Shown piece by piece: positions 40,601 through 49,764 of a stretch of 64,000 bases of DNA. The first letter of the stretch is position 1. Each line of letters begins with the position of its first letter. Source of the stretch: Nitrogeniibacter mangrovi. GTDB taxonomy: Bacteria > Pseudomonadota > Gammaproteobacteria > Burkholderiales > Rhodocyclaceae. The DNA lies in the NCBI RefSeq assembly GCF_010983895.1, contig NZ_CP048836.1, forward strand, positions 1,054,001 through 1,118,000, in the 5' to 3' direction. The translations under genes and the position numbers were made by a program. The notes under the pieces are model-generated. The model worked only from the letters and a program-made list of their open reading frames with translations. It was not told the DNA's origin and did not search any database.

Positions 40601-42483
40601 TCGCGCAGGCGCTCCAGCGGTTGCGTCTCCATGGTGTCGAGATGGAGACCGAAATCGTGGATCCAGGCGCGCTCGTCGGCCTCGGGCAACACCTCGTAGG
40701 GGCGCTCCTCGATCACCCGTACGCCCAGGGATTCGAGCATCGGCAGGCTGTCGGACAGGGGCACCGCGGTGCCGCGGCAGACGATCTTGAAGCGCAGCTG
40801 ACCGGCCGCGGCCTCCAGCGGCACATACAGGCTCAGGCCGAGGCCGTCGTCCGCCAGGGTGTCGATGAGCTCCACGTCCTGGGCCGCGTTGCGGGCGTCG
40901 TGTTCCTCGCGGTAGCCGGCCGGAAACGCCGACCGGTAACGGGTGAACAGGGCGTTGCCGCGCTCCTCGCCGCAGCGTTCGACCAGCGCCGCGTGCAGGC
41001 CGTCCTCCCAGCGTCGCGCCGCACGCACCAGGCGGGCCTCCAGCTCGTGCACATCGTAGTCGGGCATGGTGCCCGGCGGGGTGCGCACGATGATGAGGAT
41101 GCGGGCCAGCACCGAATCGGATAGCTGCACCTCGAAGTCCGAGCCGTGGCCGTCGAAGGCCTTCATGAGGATGGCCTGGAAGCGCTGGCGCATCTCGGTG
41201 TTGTAGTTTTCGCGCGGGGTGTAGATCAGGCAGGCGAAGAAGCGCCCGTAGGGGTCGTGGCGCACGAACAGCCGCGTGCGCAGCCGCTCGCCCAGGCGCA
41301 GGATGCCCATGGCGATCTCGTACAGTTCGTCGTCGTCGATCTGGAACAGCTCGTCGCGCGGGTACTGCTGCAGGATGGTGGCGAGGGTCTTGGCGCCGTG
41401 GCTGTTGGGCAGAAAGCCGCCGCGGGCGAGCACATGGCTGACCTTGCGCCGGAGGATGGGGATGCTCGCGGGGCCGGCATGGTAGGCCACCGAGGTGTAC
41501 AGGCCGAGGAAGCGGCGCTCGCCGGTCACCCGCCCCTGGGCATCGAAGCGCTTGATGCCGATGTAGTCGAGGTAGGCGGCGCGATGCACCGTCGAGCGCG
41601 AATTCGATTTGGTCAGCACCAGCACCACCGGCTCGCGCGCCTGCTCGCGGATCTCCTGCGGCAGTGCGGAGAAGCCGCTGGAGCGCTCGGCGCCCATCTC
41701 GCGCAGGATGCCCAGGCCGCTGTCGGGGACCGCGCGCAGCTGGGTTTCGCCGTCCTCCTCGGTGAGCACGTATTCGCGATGGCCGAGAAAGGTGAAATGA
41801 TCGTTGGCCACCCACTGGAGGAAGGCGCGCTCCTCTTCGGTGCTGGCGACGCCCTGGGGCGGTTGCTCCTCGATCTCGGTGATGGCCTCGATGACGCGGT
41901 GCTGCATCTTGCGCCAGTCTTCCACCGCCACCGCCACATCCGCCAGCACCTTGCGCAGCCCGGCCTCGAGTGCCTCCAGGTCCGCCGCCGAGGTGCGCCG
42001 GTCCACCTCCGCATGGATGATGGACTCGAGGCGCCCGGCGTCGTCGCGTTGGGTGCCGGCGATCGACTGCAGTTCGCCCCCGGCGTCGCGCGCCACCTTC
42101 ATCACCGGATGGATGATCAGATGCTGGGCCAGCCCCTGGCGGTTGATTTCCATGATGAGTGAATCGACCAGGAAGGGCATGTCCTCCTGCACCAGTTCGA
42201 TCACCGTGTGGGTCGACTGCCAGCCGTGCTCGTCGAGCTGCGGGTTGTACACCCGCAACTTGGCGCTGCCGCGCTCGATGTGGCGCGCGAAGTTCAGGTG
42301 GCTGAGCGCCGCGCCATACAGATCGGCGGCCGCGTGATTGGCGAGATCGTCCGGATCGACCTGGGCGAAATACTGGCGTACGAAGGTCTCCGCCAGCGCC
42401 GCCTGCTCCGCCGGCAGGCGCTGGCGCAGCTGCGTCACCACCGTGTCCACCAGATCGGCCTTGGCTGCTTCTCCTGTGTTCAT
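37651..42483 (-). CDS. gdhB: NAD-specific glutamate dehydrogenase, large (180-kDa class) type
   Basis: 1610 aa, matching the L_180 class of NAD-GDH that catabolises glutamate to 2-oxoglutarate and ammonium. The N-terminal third carries ACT-like regulatory modules ([19 protein letters not shown]). The catalytic core has [20 protein letters not shown] and [18 protein letters not shown] with the catalytic lysines, then [15 protein letters not shown] and [19 protein letters not shown] in the Rossmann region. RBS CTGGAGGAG precedes the ATG. The symporter lies downstream on the same strand, a plausible uptake partner. The symbol follows usage for this class; naming varies between species. Confidence 0.96.
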   Translation of the reverse strand: [1610 protein letters not shown]

Positions 42484-42697
42484 GTCTCCTCCAGTGCATT
42501 GCGATCGCCGCCGCGCGGGCGGGCGCGTACCTCTTCATCATGGACGACGGCGCGCGACCCTGCTGAACGAGCTTTCCGCCTGCGTGGTGGGACGCCCCGG
42601 CGCGGCGCGGGGTTCCGCACCGCCTTGCCGGGCGATGTCCTGCCGCCTACAGTGGAATCGCGACGCCGTTCCGGCGCGCATTCCGCTGGAGGTCGTC

Positions 42698-43188
42698 ATG
42701 GGCTCGATCCGATGGTTTCCACTCTGGGTGGCCCTCGCCGGTGCCGCCCACGCGGCGACGCCGCCCGCGCTCGCTCCGGCCGAGCAGGCGGCGGCCTTCC
42801 AGGCGGCCGGTTTCATGCAGCGCGGCGGCCAGTGGCATGGCTGCGACGATCCGGGCACGGCCAGTTATTCGCCCGGCCACATCGACCAGGTGGCCGATCT
42901 GAACGGTGATGGACGCCCCGAGGCGGTCATCAGTGAAGGCAGCAGCTACTGCTTCGGCATGGCCGGCGTGGGCTACACCTTGGTCAGCCGGCAGGCGAAC
43001 GGGCGCTGGACAAAGATCACCAGCGGCATCGGCATGCCGCGCTTCCTGGCCATCCGGGGGGCGGGGGCTGGCCCGATCTGGAGGTGGGCGGTCCCGGATT
43101 CTGCTTTCCGGTCCAGCGCTGGAACGGGCGCACCTACAAGCTCAACCGCTTCGAGTACGAAGGCAAGCGCTGCAAGCCACCGCGCTAG
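42698..43188 (+). CDS. Exported FG-GAP/VCBS-like small protein, apparent frameshift
   Basis: A signal peptide (residues 1-20, WFPLWVALAGAAHAA) is followed by a domain with QVADLNGDGRPEAVISEG, a calcium-loop-like FG-GAP motif, and SSYCFGMAGVGYTLV. The frame breaks at G-runs 43056-43061 and 43063-43067. The minus-one frame then continues WPDLEVGGPGFCFPVQRWNG and ends in KRCKPPR at TAG 43186. One extra G gives an uninterrupted 163-aa protein. RBS GGAGG is 5 nt before the ATG. The function is unknown, and the break is probably a consensus error rather than decay. Confidence 0.75.
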
Positions 43189-43329
43189 GGTCCGAGGGCG
43201 TTCATCCGGCGGATCGCGTTGTGTCCATGAAGACACGGAACAAGGCGCGACCCGCCGCCATGGCGGGATCTGTTGCGAGGACGGGTTGCGCCGCCATGGG
43301 CGACAACGCACGTTTTCCAGTGCCGAGAT

Positions 43330-43764
43330 TTACGCGCCAGACCGCCCTTGGGCCGTGTCCGGGGCCCCCGGCCCCAGCGGCTGCCCGTAGCTGAACTCCA
43401 CGAAGCGCCCGTCCGGGTCGCGCACGCCGCAGTAGTAGCCCACCGGATACGGCTCCTGGCGCGGCGGCCATTCGAGCAGGCCACCCGCTTGTGCCCGTTC
43501 GGCGATCGCATCCACCGCCGCATGGCTGTCGAGCGCAAAGCCCAGGTGGGAGAAGTCGTCCGCCGCCTGCTGCTGGCCCGGTCCGCCCGGAATCAGCACC
43601 AGGATGAAGCGCGCGCCCTGGCCCGGTGAGGCCAGCCACACCACGCGCTTGCCGTCGGCGGCGCGCTCGTGCACCGTCTCCATGCCCGCGTAGTCGCGGT
43701 AGAAGGCGATGCAGGCATCGAGGTCGCGCACGTGCAGGGCGATGTGGGTGAGGGTGCTGGGCAT
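43330..43764 (-). CDS. VOC/glyoxalase-family protein
   Basis: 144 aa with the paired beta-alpha-beta-beta-beta modules of the vicinal oxygen chelate fold. It starts MPSTLTHIALHVRDLDACIA, and the second module has DFSHLGFALDSHAAVDAIAE and GYYCGVRDPDGRFVEFSYGQ. Candidate metal ligands are the His in HIALHV, the His in SHLGF and the Glu in FVEFSY. The reaction is unknown. It lies 38 nt downstream of the stpA-like gene on the same strand. Confidence 0.85.
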   Translation of the reverse strand: MPSTLTHIALHVRDLDACIAFYRDYAGMETVHERAADGKRVVWLASPGQGARFILVLIPGGPGQQQAADDFSHLGFALDSHAAVDAIAERAQAGGLLEWPPRQEPYPVGYYCGVRDPDGRFVEFSYGQPLGPGAPDTAQGRSGA

Positions 43765-43802
43765 GGAGGGGGCTCCCGACGAGGCGTCCCTTCCAGCTTG
43801 GC

Positions 43803-45080
43803 TCACGCCGGCGGCGTTGGCCAGTCGGCCCCGGGCGCCCGCCGCGCCGCCAGCTGCGCGAAGAAGGCGAGGTACTGGCGATAGCCCCCGGGGAAGATCG
43901 CGTTGAGCATGAGCGGGTCGTCCGCGTCGCTGATGCCGGCCAGCGCCCGGGCGGGGGCGTGGGGCAGATGCTCGGTGGCCACCCGCGGGCGCCGGATCTC
44001 GCCACCGCTGCTGTCCACAAAGGCGACGATGTTGCCGCTGCCGAAGCGGACGCCGAGGTCCTGCACCAGTGTCAGGAAGCCACGGTCGCTGCCGCCGCGC
44101 ACGGTGCCCGTGTCGAGGGTCGAGGCGGTCAGGGTGTCGCCGACGCCCATGAGGGTGGGCATGAGGGCCGGGTCGAAATGCGCCTCGGCCAGCGCCAGCA
44201 GGCGGTCGCGCTCGGTGGGCGCGGTGCGGGCGTTGAAATCCGCCCCCAGCGGGTGGTGGCCGGTGAGGCGGTGGTAGTAGCGGTTCAGCAGCACCAGCAC
44301 GCCCACCTCCTTGACCGCGCCGCGCAGCATGATCTGGAAATCGGTGGTGCCGGCGCTGTCGCCCTCGGCGGGCTTGAGCCGTTCGCCGTGCGCGTCGCGC
44401 CCGAGGTTGGGCGCGTAATGGACGAAGAAGGACTCGCCCAGCCCCGCGGCCGTGGCGCTGTCCAGTAGCGCCTGGCACCACCGGGCGGTGCGTGTCTGCA
44501 AGAGGGCATATCGGCCCGGGTGCGCGTGCAGGGCGGCGAAGGCCAGGTTGAGGTTCAGGGTGGGGGAGACCGGGTTGTCGAGCACGCAGGTGTCGACCAG
44601 CGTGGCGATCTGCCCGGCCGGCAGCGCAAATGGCGCCTCGGCGAGCACGGTGGCCAGCCAGTGCCGCGCCCGGGCCGGCACCTGGGCCAGGAACTGCAGC
44701 TCCGCCGCGCTCACGCCCGGGTGCGAGACCTCGCCGTCGGCGCTCTGGAACTGCACGCCGCCGGCGGCGAGGCCCGGCAGGTAGAGGCGATGGGCGCGCG
44801 GATCGAGATGCCCGCAGCTGCGCTCCACCAGCGCATTCACGCCCCGGCTGCCGATGTGCTCGCCGTTGGTGAGCACGAAGAACTCGCCCGCGAGGCGCCG
44901 CGCCGCGTGCAGATAGTCGAGCTCCAGGCGCCGGGTCAGCGGATCGGCGACCAGGTCCATGCACACCCCGTCGAGATCCTGAATGATCAGCAGGCGCTCG
45001 CGGCCGAGCAGATGGGCGAGCAGGGCGGGGTGGTCGGTGGCGTAGGCGAAGGCGGGCATGGCGGTGCGGGGGCGATGCAT
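43803..45080 (-). CDS. stpA: Glucosylglycerol 3-phosphatase (StpA/GgpP-like)
   Basis: 425 aa. The sequence matches the cyanobacterial StpA phosphatase that makes the osmolyte glucosylglycerol from its phosphate: LLIIQDLDGVCMDLVADPLT, GEFFVLTNGEHIGSRGVN, LYLPGLAAGGVQFQ, VSHPGVSAAELQFLAQVP, SFFVHYAPNLGRD, GTTDFQIMLRGAVKEVGVLV, FDPALMPTLMGVGDT and VDSSGGEI. The DLDGVC block is the HAD-type nucleophile motif. The synthase (ggpS) that would supply the substrate is not in the window. Start ATG 45080 is chosen; ATG 45059 is possible. The gene suggests a salt-tolerant host. Confidence 0.82.
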   Translation of the reverse strand: MHRPRTAMPAFAYATDHPALLAHLLGRERLLIIQDLDGVCMDLVADPLTRRLELDYLHAARRLAGEFFVLTNGEHIGSRGVNALVERSCGHLDPRAHRLYLPGLAAGGVQFQSADGEVSHPGVSAAELQFLAQVPARARHWLATVLAEAPFALPAGQIATLVDTCVLDNPVSPTLNLNLAFAALHAHPGRYALLQTRTARWCQALLDSATAAGLGESFFVHYAPNLGRDAHGERLKPAEGDSAGTTDFQIMLRGAVKEVGVLVLLNRYYHRLTGHHPLGADFNARTAPTERDRLLALAEAHFDPALMPTLMGVGDTLTASTLDTGTVRGGSDRGFLTLVQDLGVRFGSGNIVAFVDSSGGEIRRPRVATEHLPHAPARALAGISDADDPLMLNAIFPGGYRQYLAFFAQLAARRAPGADWPTPPA

Positions 45081-45307
45081 GAGCCCCCGAGCCTAGTGGC
45101 AAACGCCGGGGGATTCAAATGCGCGTCGGCGGGGTGTCCCAATCCGCGTCGTGACCCGGCCAAGTGCCGCCGCGAGGCCGCCTGCGGGAGATCCCGAGGA
45201 CGTTCGCATGCGATTCGCCGTCTATAGTGAAACACGTGCGCCGGCACCTCGGGCATGATGACGTCCGGGTGGGGCGATCGGCGGCCCGAGCCCACGGAGA
45301 GAAGATC

Positions 45308-47815
45308 ATGAGCAAGACGAAACTTCGCGTTGTCCTGGCATCCGGCCTCACCCTGGCGCTGGCCGCCTGTGCCCTGCTGCCCTTCGGCAAGCCCTGCGGC
45401 AGCGGCGCCGGATCGGTTCTGGACGAGGCGCTGTGCGTCGGGCGCGGCGCCGAGACCTTCCCGGCGGCCGACGAGGACTATTTCGCCGACATGGACTACG
45501 GCATCACCCGCGACCCGGCCGCGGTGGCCAAGGCGCTCGATCCCTATGTGCCCGGCATCGCTCCGGCCGACGCCAAGGCCGCGGCGGTGAAGGGGCGCAA
45601 CAACTGGATCGTTTGGACCGGCGGCAACGACCGCATGTGGGATCTGCTCGCCACCAAGAGCGTGGGCCTGCTCGACTTCCTCAAGATCCTCTCCAACCAC
45701 CCGAGCCTGAATTACAGCCGCGACAACCGCTGGAAGTACCTGGGCCTGGTGAACGAGCCGTGCTTCGAGAAGGGGACCGGCCCGCGCGCCGACCGCTTCG
45801 GCCTGTGGCTGGACGTGCGCAGTCCCGGCTGCAAGCCCGACCCCTTCGAGAACGAAGCCAAGTACCCCGGCGTGAAGATCGGCGCACGCGGCAAGACCGT
45901 GCCGGTGGGCTCCTACTATGGCTACGCCACCGGCATCGTCGGCCTGCGCCTGTTCCCGAATCCGGACTTCGACGAGGCCGCCGCGGCCAAGTGGGATCCG
46001 GTGCGCTTCTACACCGACCCGAGCTACTACAACGACAAGAAGCTGGTGCGCCCCTACCGCGTCGGCATGTCCTGCGGCTTCTGCCATGTGGGGCCCAACC
46101 CGAGCAACCCGCCCAAGGACCCGGAGCATCCGAAGTGGGAAAACCTCAACTCCAATCCGGGGGCGCAGTATTTCTGGGTGGACCGCATCTTCGTATGGAA
46201 CGTGGACCCGTCCAGCTTTCCCTACCAGCTCTTCCATACCTCGCGCCCCGGCGCGCTGGACACCTCCTTCATCTCCACCGACTACATCAACAACCCGCGC
46301 ACCATGAACGCGGTGTACAACCTCGGCGCGCGCCTCAGGCTCGCCAAGCTGCTGGGGGAGGAAAAGCTCGCCGGCGGCGAACTGGACAACGAGCACCTGA
46401 ACAAATATGTGCCGGCCGGCTCGCCCTTGGCGCAGTTCTATGAGGCGCCGGACAAGGTGTGGACGCCACGCGTGCTCAAGGACGGCTCCGATTCGGTGGG
46501 CGCGCTCGGGGCGCTCAACCGGGTGTTCGTGAACATCGGCCTGTTCAGCGAGGAATGGCTGGAGCATTTCCGCCCCTTCGTCGGCGGCAAGCGCTTCACC
46601 CCCTTCCCGATCGCCACCGCCAACAAGAACTCCAGCTACTGGAAGGCCACCGAGGCGCAGACGCCGGACGTGGCGCTGTTCTTCCTCGCCTCCGCGCAGC
46701 CGGATCTGCTCAAGAACGCCCCGGGAGGGGCAGCCTACCTCACCACCGACAAAGCCAAGCTCGAGCGCGGCAAGGTGGTGTTCGCCGAGAACTGCGCGCG
46801 CTGCCATTCGAGCAAGATGCCCGCAAAGACGCCGAGCTTCTTCCCCGGCAACGGCTGCGTCGGCCCGGACTACCTCAAGTGCTGGAACCAGTACTGGGCG
46901 TGGACCAAGACGCCCGAGTTCAAGCGCGAGATGACGCGCATCGTCAAGGCCAGGGACTTCCTCCACGACAACTATCTGTCCAACGAGCTGCGCGTGCCGG
47001 TCACGCTGCTGGAGACCAACGCCTGCGCCTCGCTCGCCACCAACGCCATCCGCGGCGACATCTGGGACAACTTCTCCTCCGAGTCGTACAAGAACCTGCC
47101 CTCGGTGGGCACGATCACCGTGCATCAGCCCTACACCGGCGAGCCGCGCCCGTATCAGATGCCCGCCGGCGGGCGCGGCTACATCCGCCCGGCGTCCTTG
47201 GTGAGCGTGTGGTCGACGGCGCCCTTCCTGCTCAACAACACCCTGGGTGATTTCTACTGGTCGGGCTCGGTGGCCGATCGCATGAAGTCCTTCGACAGCG
47301 GCATCGAGCAACTGCTGTGGCCGGCCAGGCGCAAGGGCGCGCACACCTACGTGACCGCCTCGGGCAAGCGGGTGCCCGGCGTCATCGACGTGACCTCGGC
47401 GCAGACTTTCCTGCGCGTCCCCAAGGGCTATCTGCCCGGTTTCCTGCAGCCCCTGGTCACGCCGCTGGCCAAGCTCGGCTCGCCCCTGTTCGGCGAGGAC
47501 GGCGTCGAAATCGGCCCCATCCCCAAGGGCACGCCCATCAATCTGGTCAGCAACATGGATCTGGATCAGCGCGGCAAGGCGCTGGATGTGCTGCTCAAGA
47601 TCCGCGGCGACCTCAACGCGTTACCGAAGGACGCGACCGACGCACAGGCCCGGGAAGCCTTCGCCAACCTGGTCGATCCGCTGCTCGACATCAGCAAGTG
47701 CCCGGACTTCGTGGTCAATCGCGGCCACTATTTCGGCACCGACTATTCCCCTGATGAACCGGGACTTTCCGACGCCGACAAGTGGGCACTGATCGAATTC
47801 CTCAAGACCATGTGA
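45308..47815 (+). CDS. Large diheme c-type cytochrome, probable lipoprotein
   Basis: 835 aa. The N-terminal signal ends in a lipobox (TLALAACALLP, Cys at about residue 21). Two heme c sites are visible: CGFCH at residues 256-260 and CARCH at 496-500. Long stretches rich in Trp and aromatics (NNWIVWTGGNDRMWD, YFWVDRIFVWNVDPSSFPYQ) surround them. The size and two hemes recall diheme cytochromes of the MauG/RoxA type, but I cannot place it. ATG 45308 follows GGAGAGAAG. The stop overlaps the GMC oxidoreductase start, so it is likely the electron acceptor for that enzyme. Confidence 0.8.
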   Translation: MSKTKLRVVLASGLTLALAACALLPFGKPCGSGAGSVLDEALCVGRGAETFPAADEDYFADMDYGITRDPAAVAKALDPYVPGIAPADAKAAAVKGRNNWIVWTGGNDRMWDLLATKSVGLLDFLKILSNHPSLNYSRDNRWKYLGLVNEPCFEKGTGPRADRFGLWLDVRSPGCKPDPFENEAKYPGVKIGARGKTVPVGSYYGYATGIVGLRLFPNPDFDEAAAAKWDPVRFYTDPSYYNDKKLVRPYRVGMSCGFCHVGPNPSNPPKDPEHPKWENLNSNPGAQYFWVDRIFVWNVDPSSFPYQLFHTSRPGALDTSFISTDYINNPRTMNAVYNLGARLRLAKLLGEEKLAGGELDNEHLNKYVPAGSPLAQFYEAPDKVWTPRVLKDGSDSVGALGALNRVFVNIGLFSEEWLEHFRPFVGGKRFTPFPIATANKNSSYWKATEAQTPDVALFFLASAQPDLLKNAPGGAAYLTTDKAKLERGKVVFAENCARCHSSKMPAKTPSFFPGNGCVGPDYLKCWNQYWAWTKTPEFKREMTRIVKARDFLHDNYLSNELRVPVTLLETNACASLATNAIRGDIWDNFSSESYKNLPSVGTITVHQPYTGEPRPYQMPAGGRGYIRPASLVSVWSTAPFLLNNTLGDFYWSGSVADRMKSFDSGIEQLLWPARRKGAHTYVTASGKRVPGVIDVTSAQTFLRVPKGYLPGFLQPLVTPLAKLGSPLFGEDGVEIGPIPKGTPINLVSNMDLDQRGKALDVLLKIRGDLNALPKDATDAQAREAFANLVDPLLDISKCPDFVVNRGHYFGTDYSPDEPGLSDADKWALIEFLKTM

Positions 47816-49764
47816 GCCCGCCGCCCCGGCGGCGCTTCCTGCGGGCGGGCGCCGCGCTCGTCTCGGCGCTCGGCGCGCTGCTCTCCGGCTGCGCCAGCTG
47901 GCTGCGACCGCCGCTGCCCGAACCGGAGCCGCTCGCCTGCCCGGGCGGGGCGGACGACGCCTACGACTACATCGTCGTCGGCTCCGGCGCCGGCGGCGGC
48001 CCGCTGGCGGCCAACCTGGCGCGCAGCGGCTTCCGGGTGCTGCTGATCGAGGCCGGCGGCGACGAGGATTCCTACGACTACCAGGTGCCGGCCTTCCATC
48101 CGCGCGCCTCGGAGGACCCGCGCTATTCCTGGAACTTCTTCGTACGCCATTACCGCGACGAGACCCGCCAGAAACGCGACTTCAAGTACCGCGAGCGCGA
48201 AGGCGGCGTGCTCTACCCGCGCGCCGCCACCCTGGGCGGCTGCACCGCCCACAACGCCATGATCCTGATCTACCCGCACAACAGCGACTGGGACCACATC
48301 GCCACGCTCACCGGCGACGCGAGCTGGCGCAGCGACACCATGCGCCGCTACTTCGAGCGCCTGGAGCGCTGCGAATACGGCGACCGCGACCCCGCCAGCC
48401 GTCACGGCTATTGCGGCTGGCTGAGCACCAACGTGGCCGACCCCAGGCTGATGCTGCGCGACGTCTTCGTGATCCGCCTGGTCAAGGGCGCGGTGCGCGA
48501 ATCCCTGCGCACCCTGAGCAACCCCATCACGCGCCTCTGGCGCAAATTGCGCAGCGACCTCGACCCCAACGACTGGCGCCTGGTGAAGGACGACGTCGAA
48601 GGCGTGTGCATGACGCCGCTGACCACCCACCAGGGCCGCCGCGTGGGCAGCCGCGAATACGTGCAGGCCGTGGCCGCCCTCTGCCCCGGCCGGCTCACGG
48701 TGCGCACCCACACCCTGGTCAGCCGCGTGCTGTTCGACGAGGCCAATCGCGCCACCGGGGTGGAATGCCTCGCCGGTGCACATCTCTATCGGGCCGACCC
48801 GGCGGCCGGCAGCCAGGGGGAGGGCGAGCGCATCCGCCTCTCCGCGCGGCGCGAGGTTGTCCTCTGCGCCGGGGCCTTCAACACCCCGCAACTGCTCAAG
48901 CTCTCCGGCATCGGCCCGCGGGCGGAACTGGAGAAGCACGGCATCGAGGTGCGCGTGGACCTGCCCGGCGTGGGCGAGAACCTGCAGGATCGCTACGAAG
49001 TCACCGTGGTCAACCGCATGCGCGGCGACTTCGCGCTCATGAAGGGCATGACCTTCCGCCCACCCGCACCGGGCGAGCCTCCCGACCCGGCGTTCCGCGA
49101 ATGGCAGCAGGGCACCGGCCCCTACACCACCAACGGCGCCGTGGTCGCCCTGCTCAAGCGCTCCACCGAAGACAAGCGCGCGCCCGACCTGTTCCTGTTC
49201 GGCCTGCTGGGCAACTTCCGCGGCTACTACCCCGGCTACTCGCAGGACATCGCCCGAGACCGCAAGCACTTCACCTGGGCGGTGCTCAAGGCCCACACCC
49301 ACAACACCGCCGGCCGCGTCACCCTGCGCTCGAGCGACCCGCGCGATCCGCCCGACATCGACTTCCACTACTTCGACGAAGGCACCCCCGATGGCGACGA
49401 CATGGCGGCGGTGGTCGAAGGCGTGGAGACCGTACGCCGCATGGCCGACCGCGCCGGCGACGTCATCGCCGAGGAGGTCTATCCCGGCCGAGAGGTGAGC
49501 GGGCGCGAGGCGGTCGAAGCCTTCATCCGCGACAACGCCTGGGGCCACCACGCCTCCTGCACCTGCCGCATGGGTCCGGCGGGCGATCCCATGGCCGTGG
49601 TCGACAGCCGCTTCCGCGTCGTCGGCTGCCAGGGCCTGCGGGTGGTCGACGCCTCCATCTTCCCGCGCATCCCGGGCTTCTTCATCGTCTCGGCGGTGTA
49701 CATGGTCAGCGAGAAGGCGGTGGAGGTGATCGTCGCCGATGCGCACGAGGCGGGCGCGTCGTAG
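47812..49764 (+). CDS. Exported GMC-family FAD oxidoreductase
   Basis: 650 aa. It starts at GTG 47812 inside the cytochrome stop. The N-terminus PRRRFLRAGAAL fits a twin-arginine signal, followed by a lipobox-like LLSGC. The FAD dinucleotide fold is YDYIVVGSGAGGGPLAANLA; further GMC motifs are YPRAATLGGCTAHNAMI, GAFNTPQLLKLSGIGP, LPGVGENLQDRYEV and the C-terminal catalytic pair in WGHHASCTCRMG. GMC enzymes oxidise alcohols, sugars or sterols. Tat export with bound FAD and transfer to the coupled cytochrome is the likely scheme. Substrate unknown. Confidence 0.88.
   Translation: MSPPPRRRFLRAGAALVSALGALLSGCASWLRPPLPEPEPLACPGGADDAYDYIVVGSGAGGGPLAANLARSGFRVLLIEAGGDEDSYDYQVPAFHPRASEDPRYSWNFFVRHYRDETRQKRDFKYREREGGVLYPRAATLGGCTAHNAMILIYPHNSDWDHIATLTGDASWRSDTMRRYFERLERCEYGDRDPASRHGYCGWLSTNVADPRLMLRDVFVIRLVKGAVRESLRTLSNPITRLWRKLRSDLDPNDWRLVKDDVEGVCMTPLTTHQGRRVGSREYVQAVAALCPGRLTVRTHTLVSRVLFDEANRATGVECLAGAHLYRADPAAGSQGEGERIRLSARREVVLCAGAFNTPQLLKLSGIGPRAELEKHGIEVRVDLPGVGENLQDRYEVTVVNRMRGDFALMKGMTFRPPAPGEPPDPAFREWQQGTGPYTTNGAVVALLKRSTEDKRAPDLFLFGLLGNFRGYYPGYSQDIARDRKHFTWAVLKAHTHNTAGRVTLRSSDPRDPPDIDFHYFDEGTPDGDDMAAVVEGVETVRRMADRAGDVIAEEVYPGREVSGREAVEAFIRDNAWGHHASCTCRMGPAGDPMAVVDSRFRVVGCQGLRVVDASIFPRIPGFFIVSAVYMVSEKAVEVIVADAHEAGAS

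Noticed and set aside
37513-42162. Long plus-strand frames opposite the glutamate dehydrogenase
   Set aside because: The minus-strand protein is a full-length NAD-GDH; the opposite frames show no motifs and are codon-bias artefacts.
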